From Algoriphagus algorifonticola (GTDB lineage Bacteria; Bacteroidota; Bacteroidia; Cytophagales; Cyclobacteriaceae): 61,542 bases of DNA. The stretch lies in contig NZ_VLOG01000039.1 of the NCBI RefSeq assembly GCF_007655305.1, forward strand, positions 225,507-287,048, given 5' to 3'. The notes beneath the pieces are model-generated. The model did not search any database. It worked only from the letters and a program-made list of their open reading frames with translations, and had not been told where the DNA came from. Of the stretch, positions 1 to 8,077 are shown piece by piece (position 1 is the first letter of the stretch; the number at the start of each line of letters is the position of its first letter). Both the position numbers and the translations under genes were made by a program.

Positions 1-797
1 CCCCAGGCAATTCCAAATCTTGCCGAATCCAAACACATCAAAGGAGCACCTAAGCCAGATTTATTGGGCAGTAGATTTTCCTTAGGAACTTTCACATTAT
101 CAAAAACCAACTCACCGGTACAGGAAGCCCTCAAAGACCACTTGTTGTGTGTCTCTGGTGTAGAAAACCCTTCCATGCCTCTTTCTACAATCAATCCATG
201 AATTCGGCCTTCCTCATTTTTAGCCCAAACAACGGCTATATCTGCTTTCGGAGAATTGGAAATCCACATTTTTGCCCCATTGAGCAAGTAGTGGTCTCCC
301 ATATCTTTGAAATTGGTCGTCATGCCCGATGGGTTAGAGCCATGGTCTGGTTCTGTCAAACCGAAGCAGCCTAACATTTCTCCTGATGCCAGTTTAGGAA
401 GGTACTTTTTGCGCTGTTCTTCAGAACCAAACTTGTAAATCGGATACATGACCAAAGAACCCTGAACAGAGGCTGTAGATCTCATGCCAGAATCGCCACG
501 CTCAATTTCTTGCATAATCAAACCATAGGCGATATAATCCAGTCCGCCGCCTCCGTATTCCTCAGGAATTTGAGGACCAAAAGCTCCCACATCACCAAAC
601 TTCCTCACTATTTCATAAGGAAAATGAGCCTTTTGAGCCCAGTCCTCTATGTATGGAGAAATTTCTTTTTTCACGAAATCTCGAATGGAACCTCTAATCA
701 ATTTATGCTCCTCAGTGAGCAAATCGTCCATATCGAGAAAATCTACCCCCTCAAACGTATCCTGCTTCTGTGACTTATGGATTTCTACTGCCTCCAT
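1..797 (-). CDS. Acyl-CoA dehydrogenase, glutaryl-CoA dehydrogenase-like (5' part)
   Basis: Reading the reverse strand from an ATG at 797 gives 265 full codons running off the window edge, so the C-terminal third, with the expected catalytic Glu, is missing. Visible are the N-terminal helical domain, the FAD/substrate stretch CFGLTEPDHGSNPSGMTT (about residues 144-161) and LDSARFGIAWG near the edge. These wordings are typical of glutaryl-CoA dehydrogenase, which oxidises and decarboxylates glutaryl-CoA to crotonyl-CoA in lysine and tryptophan breakdown. The gene is divergent from tryptophan 2,3-dioxygenase, which fits that role. A different short- or branched-chain acyl-CoA dehydrogenase is possible because the discriminating C-terminus is not visible. 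Confidence 0.85.
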   Translation of the reverse strand, partial: MEAVEIHKSQKQDTFEGVDFLDMDDLLTEEHKLIRGSIRDFVKKEISPYIEDWAQKAHFPYEIVRKFGDVGAFGPQIPEEYGGGGLDYIAYGLIMQEIERGDSGMRSTASVQGSLVMYPIYKFGSEEQRKKYLPKLASGEMLGCFGLTEPDHGSNPSGMTTNFKDMGDHYLLNGAKMWISNSPKADIAVVWAKNEEGRIHGLIVERGMEGFSTPETHNKWSLRASCTGELVFDNVKVPKENLLPNKSGLGAPLMCLDSARFGIAW

Positions 798-835
798 GGT
801 ATTTTGGTTTATTAAAATGAATCTCTGATTTTTGT

Positions 836-856
836 CGGGAAGAATAAGTGTTCCCG
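836..856. promoter_or_regulatory. Inverted repeat between divergent genes (possible operator)
   Basis: CGGGAA at 836-841 and TTCCCG at 851-856 form a perfect dyad with a 9-nt spacer. It is the only clear symmetry in the 117-bp gap between the divergent acyl-CoA dehydrogenase and tryptophan dioxygenase genes. It could be the operator of a shared regulator or a transcript hairpin. No regulator gene is adjacent, so this is a suggestion only. Confidence 0.3.
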
Positions 857-914
857 CCTTTCGAAGTAAATAGATAAGCACCTAAAAAACTATCATTTTT
901 CCCAAAAAATCCCC

Positions 915-1877
915 ATGCACGAATCTGAATTTGACCCGAAGATATTAGACAAAATCAAGCAACTGGAAGAGAAGTTCAAAGCCTCCGGTCAGGATATGCT
1001 TTCCTATCTTGAAGGTCTGCTTTATGCTGATTATTTGACCTATTGGGAATACATCAATTTAGATGTGCTCCTGTCCTTACAGCAACCCAAAACCAGCTTT
1101 AAGGATGAGAAAATTTTTATCATTTATCATCAGATTACCGAGCTCTATTTCAAACTCATTATTTCTGAAATGGAGCAAATTGCCGATGAAAAAGAATTGA
1201 CTGAGGAATTCTTTCAATCCAGACTGGAAAGGATTCTGATGTATTTTGATCATTTGATTAGCTCATTTGCCATGATGTGGAAAGGAATGGAAAAAGAGCA
1301 GTTTCTGAAGTTTAGAATGTCTCTTTTGCCTTCCTCCGGTTTTCAAAGTGCCCAATATAGGGAGATTGAATTAATGGCAACGGATGCCTTTCAATTGGTT
1401 TCCTTATCCAAAAGATCTCAATTTGATTATCATTCTCCTGCGGATGATTTGTTCGAACACCTGTATTGGCAGCAAGGGGCAATAGAATTGGCCAGTGGGA
1501 AAAAGACCTTAACGCTCAAAAACTTTGAGCTGAAATACGGGAAGAAATTAAAAGAACTAATCGAAGGCTATAGAAGAAAAAATTTATGGCATAAGTACAT
1601 GGAAATAGATAATCCTTCTGATGAGTTGACGGGTTTAATGAAAAAGTTTGATCTAAAGGCAAATGTATTTTGGCCTTTGGCTCATTATAAATCAGCAGTA
1701 AGGTATTTACAAAAAGACCCTGTAGATATAGCTGCTACCGGTGGTACCAACTGGCAAAAATACCTTCCTCCACGCTTCCAGAAGGTGATTTTTTACCCGG
1801 AGCTGTGGACAGAGCAAGAAATGGAAGAGTGGGGGAAAGGTTGGGTTGTGAAGGAGATTTTTGGAGAAGATAATTAA
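915..1877 (+). CDS. kynA: Tryptophan 2,3-dioxygenase
   Basis: This cytoplasmic haem enzyme opens the indole ring of L-tryptophan to N-formylkynurenine, the first step of the kynurenine pathway. The 320-aa product carries the family signatures: YHQITELYFK with His72 in the distal pocket, RMSLLPSSGFQSAQYRE (about 134-150), FWPLAHYKSAVRYL with His257 as the likely axial haem ligand, and TGGTNW (275-280) for substrate carboxylate binding. The length suits the longer Bacteroidota form of the family. Translation starts at the first ATG after an in-frame stop. No other kynurenine-pathway gene is seen nearby, but the divergent neighbour resembles glutaryl-CoA dehydrogenase. A strong terminator follows the stop codon. 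Confidence 0.93.
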   Translation: MHESEFDPKILDKIKQLEEKFKASGQDMLSYLEGLLYADYLTYWEYINLDVLLSLQQPKTSFKDEKIFIIYHQITELYFKLIISEMEQIADEKELTEEFFQSRLERILMYFDHLISSFAMMWKGMEKEQFLKFRMSLLPSSGFQSAQYREIELMATDAFQLVSLSKRSQFDYHSPADDLFEHLYWQQGAIELASGKKTLTLKNFELKYGKKLKELIEGYRRKNLWHKYMEIDNPSDELTGLMKKFDLKANVFWPLAHYKSAVRYLQKDPVDIAATGGTNWQKYLPPRFQKVIFYPELWTEQEMEEWGKGWVVKEIFGEDN

Positions 1878-1878
1878 G

Positions 1879-1914
1879 CAAAAGGCCTTGAGTTTATTGA
1901 TTCAAGGCCTTTTG
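1879..1914. terminator. Bidirectional intrinsic terminator
   Basis: CAAAAGGCCTTGA (1879-1891) pairs perfectly with 1902-1914 across a 10-nt loop, A-rich on one side and T-rich on the other. It lies between the convergent stop codons of kynA and ggt and can serve both. Confidence 0.85.
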
Positions 1915-1916
1915 AT

Positions 1917-3629
1917 TTAATATCCAGCAGCTTTATTTTCTCTTCTGGGATCCGCACCTCCTTCAAGTTTCCCATCCGGTAGGACCATGATGGCATCAAC
2001 CGAACCGATGATAGGCGTACGGCCCTCATTGATGAGGTATTTTTTGGCAGTGAGGATTTGTAGTAAGGTACTATCTAAGGTGTTTTCTTCAAACAATACT
2101 TGATCAGGTAGCCATTGATGATGAAATCTCGGAGCTTCTACCGCCTCCTGCATGGTCATGTCAAATTCATAGGCATTTAGGATAGTTTGGGCTACCGCTG
2201 TGATGATCGTAGATCCACCAGGAGTCCCGACTATCATCCAGAGCTTTCCATCTCGCTCTACCAAAGTAGGAGTCATGGAGCTGAGCATTCGTTTTCCAGG
2301 AGCAATGCTATTTGCTTCTGCACCAATCAGGCCAAACATATTGGGAACTCCGGCTTTGCTACTGAAATCATCCATTTCATTATTCATGAAAAATCCCAAT
2401 TCATCCAAATAAACCTTAGATCCATAAGCTCCATTTAGTGTTGTGGTAACAGCAAGCGCATTTCCATCCGAATCCATAATGGAATAGTGCGTAGTTTCCA
2501 TGCTTTCTGCAAAAAGCACTGACCCTTCTGCAATGTCAGATGAACGTGTTGCTAAATCCGGATTAAATGATTCCATTCTTGATTTTAGATATTCTCTATC
2601 TAAAAGCTCATTGACTGGAATATCTACAAAATCAGGATCTCCCAAGTAGTAGTTTCGATCTGCATAGGCTCTTCTCATGGCTTCAGTCAAAACTTGAACA
2701 TATTCAGCGGAGTTATGCCCCATGCTTTTGAGATCAAAGGGTTCTACCATTTTCAAAATTTGACCTATGGTCACTCCTCCAGAACTTGGAGGTGCCATGG
2801 AGATGACTCTAAGCTCTTTATAATTAAAGATCACAGGTTCTCGCCAGACTGCTTCGTAGGCTTCAAGATCCTCTTCGGTGATGATACCTCCCATATCTCG
2901 AAGATGCGCGACAAGCCTATGTCCTGTTTCACCTTTGTAGAATTCATCTCTACCGTTTTTAGCAATCCGTTCTAAGGTTTCCGCTAAAGCTAAATTCTTA
3001 ATTGTGTCTCCTGCATTCCATTCTTTACCGTAGAATGTTTCCTCTCCATTGACTTCCCGAACTACATCTCGGATTCCAGCCAAGCGATCTGCCTGCTGTG
3101 GGCTTACGACAAATCCATTCCTAGCCAAATCAATAACAGGTTGTAGTACTTCTTTTGGATCCAGCTTACCATATTTGGCTTGAGCTTCAAAAATTCCTGC
3201 GATGGTCCCTGGAACTCCGGAAGCCAAAGCGCCTTTTGTGCTCAGTTCAGGGATCACGTTTCCATTTTCATCCAAATACATGTCACGGTGTGCAGCACCA
3301 GGAGCCTTTTCTCGATAATCGATGGATCCGGTTTCTCCATTAGCCATTCGAAAAACCGCAAACCCTCCTCCTCCTAAATTGCCGGCAAAAGGAAAAGTCA
3401 CTGCTAATGCCATTTCGGTGGCCATCATCGCATCAAAAGCATTACCTCCTTTCTGCATGATCTCCACTCCAATTTTTGAGGCTTCTTCTCTGGCAGACAC
3501 GACCATAGCATTTTCCGCAATCAAGCCTCGCTTAGATTCTTGCTGTGGTTCTGGGCTTTGGCAAGAGAAAATGAGTAGCTGCAAGCCTAGCAAGCAAGCA
3601 GCTGATCGGGTGATCTTTGATTTATTCAT
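1917..3629 (-). CDS. ggt: Gamma-glutamyltransferase (lipoprotein)
   Basis: Gamma-glutamyltranspeptidase cleaves glutathione and other gamma-glutamyl compounds outside the cytoplasm. The 570-aa precursor has a lipoprotein signal ending at Cys23 (LLIFSC). It then shows the heavy-chain region with KAPG and NLGGGGF, the autoprocessing site TTHYSIMD with Thr379 as the expected new N-terminal nucleophile, and TTTLNG, SSMTPT and GTPGGS in the light chain. All family landmarks are present, so an active self-cleaving enzyme is expected. Its start lies 8 nt inside the end of the upstream S9 peptidase gene, implying translational coupling and a joint role in scavenging peptides at the cell envelope. Confidence 0.95.
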   Translation of the reverse strand: MNKSKITRSAACLLGLQLLIFSCQSPEPQQESKRGLIAENAMVVSAREEASKIGVEIMQKGGNAFDAMMATEMALAVTFPFAGNLGGGGFAVFRMANGETGSIDYREKAPGAAHRDMYLDENGNVIPELSTKGALASGVPGTIAGIFEAQAKYGKLDPKEVLQPVIDLARNGFVVSPQQADRLAGIRDVVREVNGEETFYGKEWNAGDTIKNLALAETLERIAKNGRDEFYKGETGHRLVAHLRDMGGIITEEDLEAYEAVWREPVIFNYKELRVISMAPPSSGGVTIGQILKMVEPFDLKSMGHNSAEYVQVLTEAMRRAYADRNYYLGDPDFVDIPVNELLDREYLKSRMESFNPDLATRSSDIAEGSVLFAESMETTHYSIMDSDGNALAVTTTLNGAYGSKVYLDELGFFMNNEMDDFSSKAGVPNMFGLIGAEANSIAPGKRMLSSMTPTLVERDGKLWMIVGTPGGSTIITAVAQTILNAYEFDMTMQEAVEAPRFHHQWLPDQVLFEENTLDSTLLQILTAKKYLINEGRTPIIGSVDAIMVLPDGKLEGGADPRRENKAAGY

Positions 3630-6000
3630 CTAAGAGCGTACTGTTGAATAGTTTTAAAATCCGTTTGTATTCGTCTGTCCAGGAGCTAGGCTCCACAAAT
3701 CCGTGATCCTCGACTGGGTAAATAGCCATTTCCCAATTATCTTTCCCTAATTCTATAAGTCTTTGGGATAATCGAACTACGTCCTGAAAATGAACATTGA
3801 CATCTACCATTCCATGCGCCATCAAAAGGTTTCCTTTCAAACCTTCAGCAAAGTAGATAGGAGAGGACCTTCTGTAAGCAATAGGGTCTTCTTCCGGGGT
3901 ATTGAGGATATTGGAAGTATATCCGTGATTGTAATGTGCCCAATCGGTTACTGAGCGAAGGGCAGCTCCGGATTTGAATACCTCTGGAGCTGTAAATAGT
4001 GCCATAAGCGTGATAAATCCTCCATAGCTTCCACCGTAAATTCCAATTCTATCAGCATCTACTGCATACTTTTCTACCAAATGCTTGGCTCCGTCAACTT
4101 GGTCGGACAAGTCCTTTCCTCCCATATGTCTATAGATGCCCGTTCTCCAATCTCTTCCATATCCAGAAGAAGCTCTATAGTCTATGTCCAAAACAGTGTA
4201 TCCCAAATCTGCCAAAAGGTTATGGAACATGTATTCCCTGAAATAACTGCTCCACCATTTGTGTACATTTTGAAGATATCCAGCTCCATGTACAAAGATG
4301 ATAGCAGCTCCATTTTTCTTTGAGGCTTCTGGTTGATAAATTCTCGCAGGCACCATTGCTCCATCTTCAGCCTGAAAGCGAATAATTTCCGGATCTCTCC
4401 AATTATAAGCTTTGAATTCTTCACTCTGTCCGTTAGTCAACTGAACTGGTTTGGCTCCGGGTTTTAAGTCCTGTATGTAAAGCTCCTCGGGTCGGTTGCT
4501 ATAAGAATGAATAATAGCCATTTTACTCTGATCAGGAGATAGACTTACATTATTATTTCCAGTCATTGAGGTAAGCTGAACCCTTTTTCCTCCCATTAGG
4601 GGCATTTGGTAAAAATGTCTTTCTCCAGGATCTACCTCTGAACTGGTAAAGAACCAACTTTTTTTATCTCTGGAAATGAAAGGATCAAACACTTCGTAAG
4701 CACCTGCAGTCAAAGCCTTTTTATTTCCATTTTCTACATTTAAGAGATATAGGTGAGAATATCCGCTTTCTTCTGATTGAAAATAAATATGCTTGCTATC
4801 TGGGAGCCAACCTAAAGTTCCTCCTGAAAAAGTCCAGCCGATACCAGGTCCTGCTATCCAAGCTTCATCTCTTTGCCTGTCCAAATTTTTTAATTCACCT
4901 GTTTGAAGGTTTACCTCAGCAATCCATCTATCTTTATTGTCAAAAGATCGGGCTTGAACAATTGCTCTTTTTCCGTCAGGAGAAAATATGGGCCCAAAAA
5001 GAGATAGCTTTCTGTTTGTGCTATCCCACTCTTTGGTAGGGTAGTCTTTAGTATAATCAGGAAGGTCCTGAAGACCAGGAAGCTTCGAATAATCTATGAA
5101 ATAAACACTGTCTCTTTTCAGATCATAAATTCCAATTTCAGAAGTGGTGGGTTCGGTTCCCACTTTTGGTCTAGCATTTAAGTCTTCTGTATAACCTGAG
5201 GCAGCGACATAGTCCGGAACCTTTGTATTTTTATTGCTGGATGAATTATAATAAGTGAAAGTCGCAAAGTTGCCATCAGGTGAAAGTTGGAGGTTAGCCG
5301 GGCTTTTTCCCTCGGTATAATAGACAAATTTTTCCTCCGCCTGTTCTCTGGTAGCCTCTCTGTAGGCTGCACGTTTTTTCTCCGCCTCCTGTCTTTCTTT
5401 GACCACTTGAAGAAGCTCTAAATTTTCAGCTTCCACAAATCCCTTGACCTGCTCTGCTTGGTTGGAATTTGATTTTTTGGAGGGTTTAGAACCGGAGGAT
5501 ATTTGAGTGACCTTTTTTACAACTCCTGTACTGAGATTAAGCGTGAAAATATTTTGATCTGAGAGAAATGAGATCAAATTTTCATCTGCCAGAAAAGTTG
5601 GATTGGAAACCCTTGTATGCCAATCTAACAGGACCTTATTTTGGCCTGTTTTCATGTTTTCCAAAGAAATTTGGTCTGATGCACTCAAATAAACTCTCTG
5701 AGAATAATCAGTATTCCAATTGGCTTGATCTCTCCTCATAGCATGCTCTTCTCTCCAACTGACTTTTTGGATTTGTTTTGGAGAGTTTAGCCGGATTTTG
5801 TAAGTGGAATCAGCAGGATTTTTTTCTGGATTGTATTGGAAATAAATCGTTTGACTATCATCACTCCATCTTGCTCTACTTGGGAAAGTACCCATCCATT
5901 GAGGATCCCGCATGATATATTCCACGCTTAATTGTGATTGGGCAAAAAGGGGAGAGGATAGGCATATAAATGCCAGGATAAGTAGACAATTACGAGCCAT
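3622..6000 (-). CDS. Secreted S9 family prolyl oligopeptidase-type peptidase
   Basis: A 792-aa precursor with a Sec signal (residues 1-20, ending LFA-Q), an N-terminal beta-propeller with repeated SPDG-type turns (about 30-520), and a C-terminal alpha/beta-hydrolase domain. The catalytic triad is visible: Ser658 in GGSYGG, Asp733 in HGMVDVN and His766 in VEDHGF. This layout belongs to the dipeptidyl-peptidase IV / acylaminoacyl-peptidase group, which removes short peptides from the N-termini of oligopeptides in the periplasm. A Lys/Glu-rich insertion (about 178-225) interrupts the propeller. Exact specificity cannot be told from sequence. It is the first gene of an overlapping pair with ggt. 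Confidence 0.9.
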   Translation of the reverse strand: MARNCLLILAFICLSSPLFAQSQLSVEYIMRDPQWMGTFPSRARWSDDSQTIYFQYNPEKNPADSTYKIRLNSPKQIQKVSWREEHAMRRDQANWNTDYSQRVYLSASDQISLENMKTGQNKVLLDWHTRVSNPTFLADENLISFLSDQNIFTLNLSTGVVKKVTQISSGSKPSKKSNSNQAEQVKGFVEAENLELLQVVKERQEAEKKRAAYREATREQAEEKFVYYTEGKSPANLQLSPDGNFATFTYYNSSSNKNTKVPDYVAASGYTEDLNARPKVGTEPTTSEIGIYDLKRDSVYFIDYSKLPGLQDLPDYTKDYPTKEWDSTNRKLSLFGPIFSPDGKRAIVQARSFDNKDRWIAEVNLQTGELKNLDRQRDEAWIAGPGIGWTFSGGTLGWLPDSKHIYFQSEESGYSHLYLLNVENGNKKALTAGAYEVFDPFISRDKKSWFFTSSEVDPGERHFYQMPLMGGKRVQLTSMTGNNNVSLSPDQSKMAIIHSYSNRPEELYIQDLKPGAKPVQLTNGQSEEFKAYNWRDPEIIRFQAEDGAMVPARIYQPEASKKNGAAIIFVHGAGYLQNVHKWWSSYFREYMFHNLLADLGYTVLDIDYRASSGYGRDWRTGIYRHMGGKDLSDQVDGAKHLVEKYAVDADRIGIYGGSYGGFITLMALFTAPEVFKSGAALRSVTDWAHYNHGYTSNILNTPEEDPIAYRRSSPIYFAEGLKGNLLMAHGMVDVNVHFQDVVRLSQRLIELGKDNWEMAIYPVEDHGFVEPSSWTDEYKRILKLFNSTLLDE

Positions 6001-6012
6001 GCTTGTTAACTA

Positions 6013-6354
6013 TTAATCAAGAGTTTTGACGAATTTTTTTAGTTCGTCCTCAATGGTTAAAAGGTGATTTTGAAGTTTTGCATTCAGAGGAAGTGAGTTG
6101 GGTATATCCGCCTCAATTTCCTCCAGCAATTTCCTAGTCTTAATAGCTCCAATATAGCTCATGCTAGGCTTTGCCTTATGACATCTTTTTTTGATGATTT
6201 CAAATTCCTTTTTTTCGTAAAAATCCCCTAACTCTTTGAGGTCATGGACGTTGGTTTCCAGAATAATTTGGATCATATCCCTGATCATATCCGGATCATC
6301 ATCTCCAAAATATTGGTAGATGCTTTGTTCACTGATTAGCTGATACATGAGCAA
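6013..6354 (-). CDS. Hpt (histidine phosphotransfer) domain protein
   Basis: A 113-aa, all-helical soluble protein. KKRCHKAKPSMSYIGA (about 56-71) matches the Hpt phosphorylation helix, in which a His followed by x-K-x-S and an aliphatic/Gly patch receives the phosphate. His59 is the predicted phospho-acceptor. Nothing else is fused to it, so it would shuttle phosphate between a hybrid kinase and a receiver encoded elsewhere. Two receiver-only proteins (about 44.6 and 59 kb) are possible partners, but that is inference. Met3 is an alternative start. The gene lies 12 nt upstream of the S9 peptidase gene and may be co-transcribed with it. Confidence 0.75.
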   Translation of the reverse strand: MLMYQLISEQSIYQYFGDDDPDMIRDMIQIILETNVHDLKELGDFYEKKEFEIIKKRCHKAKPSMSYIGAIKTRKLLEEIEADIPNSLPLNAKLQNHLLTIEDELKKFVKTLD

Positions 6355-6517
6355 TTTGACTAGTCAAAATAAAAATGATTGTTTGGTACCTATCCTTAAA
6401 ATTAAAAACATTTTTCAATATCAGGGATTTCTTAATCAAAGATTCCATAAATCAGTTATAAAGATGTGTGTTTACTGGTTAAACATTAATTTTGAACCAG
6501 AATTAAGAAGCACTGTT

Positions 6518-6603
6518 ATGAAATCGAGCAGGACCCAAAGCGAAATACATAGAGACGCCCCGATGTATCGGGGAATCAATGCGAAGATTCTATCTGACCT
6601 TTG
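6518..6603 (+). repeat. Dispersed palindromic repeat, copy 1
   Basis: The repeat begins ATGAAATCGAGC (6518-6529) and contains the palindrome CCCCGA-TGTA-TCGGGG (6558-6573). The same beginning and a near-identical palindrome recur on the reverse strand at 44404-44349. The downstream boundary is uncertain. Confidence 0.6.
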
Positions 6604-6620
6604 AAAAACAAATTATATGG

Positions 6621-6769
6621 TATCCGCTTTAATACTAGTATCAATAAAAATATGGCTTATTGTCTGCTAAAAGGATCAGATTCACGGAAGCTTCGCCTGC
6701 CGTGGCTGGGTCTTCGATCTTCCAACCAGGCAAACAAGGAAAATAAGGCAACTGGCATGATTGCGGATA
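6621..6769 (+). repeat. TATCCGC-bounded repeat, copy 1 (149 bp)
   Basis: Bounded by TATCCGC (6621-6627) and GCGGATA (6763-6769), a 7-bp terminal inverted repeat. The 24-nt block at 6657-6680 and the 32-nt block at 6685-6716 are identical to the reverse complement of 37167-37190 and 37132-37163. The middle differs by small indels. No open frame of note; it looks like a non-autonomous mobile or regulatory repeat. Confidence 0.75.
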
Positions 6770-6790
6770 ATCAGAAAAAATCATAAACAG

Positions 6791-6937
6791 ATGAAAAGGA
6801 ATAAGAAAGTCTTTTTGATAGTCTTTGTGATATTCATGCTAATCATGCTTTGGATTGGTTATGATATTTCTCAGAGAACTACTTTCCCCGGCTCAAAAGG
6901 AAATCTAAAAGAACGTATTACAACAGGAGAAGAATAA
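6791..6937 (+). CDS. Small single-span membrane protein (48 aa)
   Basis: A short gene with a basic N-terminus (MKRNKK), one hydrophobic span (about residues 7-23, VFLIVFVIFMLIMLWIG) and a polar tail containing TTFPGSKGNLKERI. Orientation by the positive-inside rule puts the tail outside the cytoplasm. It ends 6 nt before the DUF2452 gene on the same strand, and the tight spacing supports a real operon member. Function is unknown. I infer it is a conserved companion of the next two genes because of spacing and its well-formed membrane span, not from any database match. Confidence 0.65.
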   Translation: MKRNKKVFLIVFVIFMLIMLWIGYDISQRTTFPGSKGNLKERITTGEE

Positions 6938-6943
6938 AATTCA

Positions 6944-7402
6944 ATGACTGGAAAGAAGATAGATGTAGATAAGTTGGATCTGGAACGCATGAAGGATAAG
7001 ACGACCGAAGAACCCGGTACTCTTCCCTATGCTCATCACTCGGGCAGTGCTCTGATCAAACCTGAAGATAAGGGTAAAATTACGGGCAGAGCCGTGGCTG
7101 CTATGCAAAGCCAAACTGATATGCAGATGGCTCAAATCTATGAGCAGATGCAGCTTTTGGCTGATCAGGCAAAAAAGATTAAAGCTCGGGTAGAGGTTTC
7201 TGAAAGGATTTATCAAGCATCCATTGCATTCGAACCTTTAATTAACCATACCTACTTCCTGTATCAAAAAGAAGATGGTTCTGATTTTTTGAGCATGATA
7301 GCCCCTGAAGAATGGGGGAGAAAGAAAGACTTTGCTGCTTTTGTGGCTGAAGTAAAATTACTGGCAGACCATACTTGGGAAATTGTCAGAGAGAATATAT
7401 AG
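6944..7402 (+). CDS. DUF2452 domain-containing protein
   Basis: A 152-aa cytoplasmic protein. The stretch with GTLPYAHHSGSA, IKPEDKGKITGRAVAAM and QTDMQMAQIYEQM is the pattern I associate with DUF2452, followed by a helical Lys/Ala-rich segment (LLADQAKKIKARVEVSERIY) and a C-terminal part with FLSMIAPEEWG. No catalytic motif is evident. It is the middle gene of a three-gene run with 6-nt and 2-nt gaps, so it is probably made together with its neighbours. The function of the family is not known to me. Confidence 0.75.
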   Translation: MTGKKIDVDKLDLERMKDKTTEEPGTLPYAHHSGSALIKPEDKGKITGRAVAAMQSQTDMQMAQIYEQMQLLADQAKKIKARVEVSERIYQASIAFEPLINHTYFLYQKEDGSDFLSMIAPEEWGRKKDFAAFVAEVKLLADHTWEIVRENI

Positions 7403-7404
7403 TC

Positions 7405-8049
7405 ATGCAACAAGTACTTTTAAGCAATCTCCTCTCCATCTTAAAAGAAGGAGAAGTAGATTTTGATGATCGTTTTCAATTGGAGTTCAACCCCTCATTT
7501 CTGGATTCTAAAGGGCAAGCTTGGCTTCATGAAGTTTATGATGACTTAGGTGGAAAAGGCAAGCATCCATTATTGGAAAAGGCAAATTTTGATATGAAAA
7601 TAAACAGGGTCTTATTCCTCTTTGATTCACCTATTCACTTTAATAGATATAGATTAATAAGCTTAAGATCTGATTTTTACAGTGAAATGTCTTTCCCTTT
7701 TTCGGAAGCCTATAAGAGACTCTGTAGAACTTATGAAAAGGAATGTCAGAAAGCTGGTTTGCAGGAAAGAATTTGGAATGGTCCACCTGTTGCGGGGACT
7801 TGGTTTGGTCAGGCTTCCGAACCGGGAGACTATTCCGGTGTAGGCGCTTCAGGTTGGAAATTAACAGCTTTCAATGATGCTCAAATCGATCTTCAGTCCA
7901 GAATTCATGGTTACAAGTTGATTCGGATAGCTCCCTATGAAACCATTATGACTGGTGGGAGCCTGAAGCGATTGGATCAAATGTTGGTTAACCCAAATGA
8001 GGATCAGAGAAAAGTAATCTGTAACTGGTTTTTGAGGAAATTGGAGTAA
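7405..8049 (+). CDS. Conserved-looking hypothetical protein (214 aa)
   Basis: Not recognised. The ATG at 7405, 2 nt after the DUF2452 stop codon, is chosen as start. A longer version beginning inside the upstream gene would overlap it by 28 nt and adds no plausible sequence. The protein is soluble with mixed charge and no signal or membrane span. Notable features are a Trp/Phe/Gly-rich centre (ERIWNGPPVAGTWFGQ, GDYSGVGASGWKLTAF) and a C-terminal part with APYETIMTGG. Third gene of the small unknown operon. A hairpin terminator follows directly. Confidence 0.7.
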   Translation: MQQVLLSNLLSILKEGEVDFDDRFQLEFNPSFLDSKGQAWLHEVYDDLGGKGKHPLLEKANFDMKINRVLFLFDSPIHFNRYRLISLRSDFYSEMSFPFSEAYKRLCRTYEKECQKAGLQERIWNGPPVAGTWFGQASEPGDYSGVGASGWKLTAFNDAQIDLQSRIHGYKLIRIAPYETIMTGGSLKRLDQMLVNPNEDQRKVICNWFLRKLE

Positions 8050-8050
8050 A

Positions 8051-8072
8051 AAAGCAGCCTTTCAGCTGCTTT
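8051..8072. terminator. Bidirectional intrinsic terminator
   Basis: AAAGCAGC (8051-8058) pairs with GCTGCTTT (8065-8072), followed by a T-rich run on the + strand and preceded by an A-run. It sits between the convergent unknown-operon end (8049) and the deoxynucleoside kinase end (8078). Confidence 0.8.
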
Positions 8073-8077
8073 ATTTT

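Larger units (their letters stand above)
6355..6790. other. Repeat-bearing intergenic region
   Basis: A 436-nt gap between the divergent Hpt gene and the small membrane protein gene. It holds one copy of a palindromic repeat (from 6518) and one of an approximately 150-bp repeat (6621-6769). Open frames inside it are made of repeat sequence and show no protein-like features, so no gene is called. Confidence 0.6.

Noticed and set aside
3322..3633. 103-codon open frame on the + strand opposite ggt
   Set aside because: It lies wholly antisense to a well-supported gamma-glutamyltransferase gene; its translation has no signal, domain or start context. It is a codon-bias shadow.
6347..6604. 85-codon open frame in the gap upstream of the small membrane protein
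   Set aside because: Its second half is the dispersed palindromic repeat and the first half is AT-rich intergenic sequence; no protein-like pattern.
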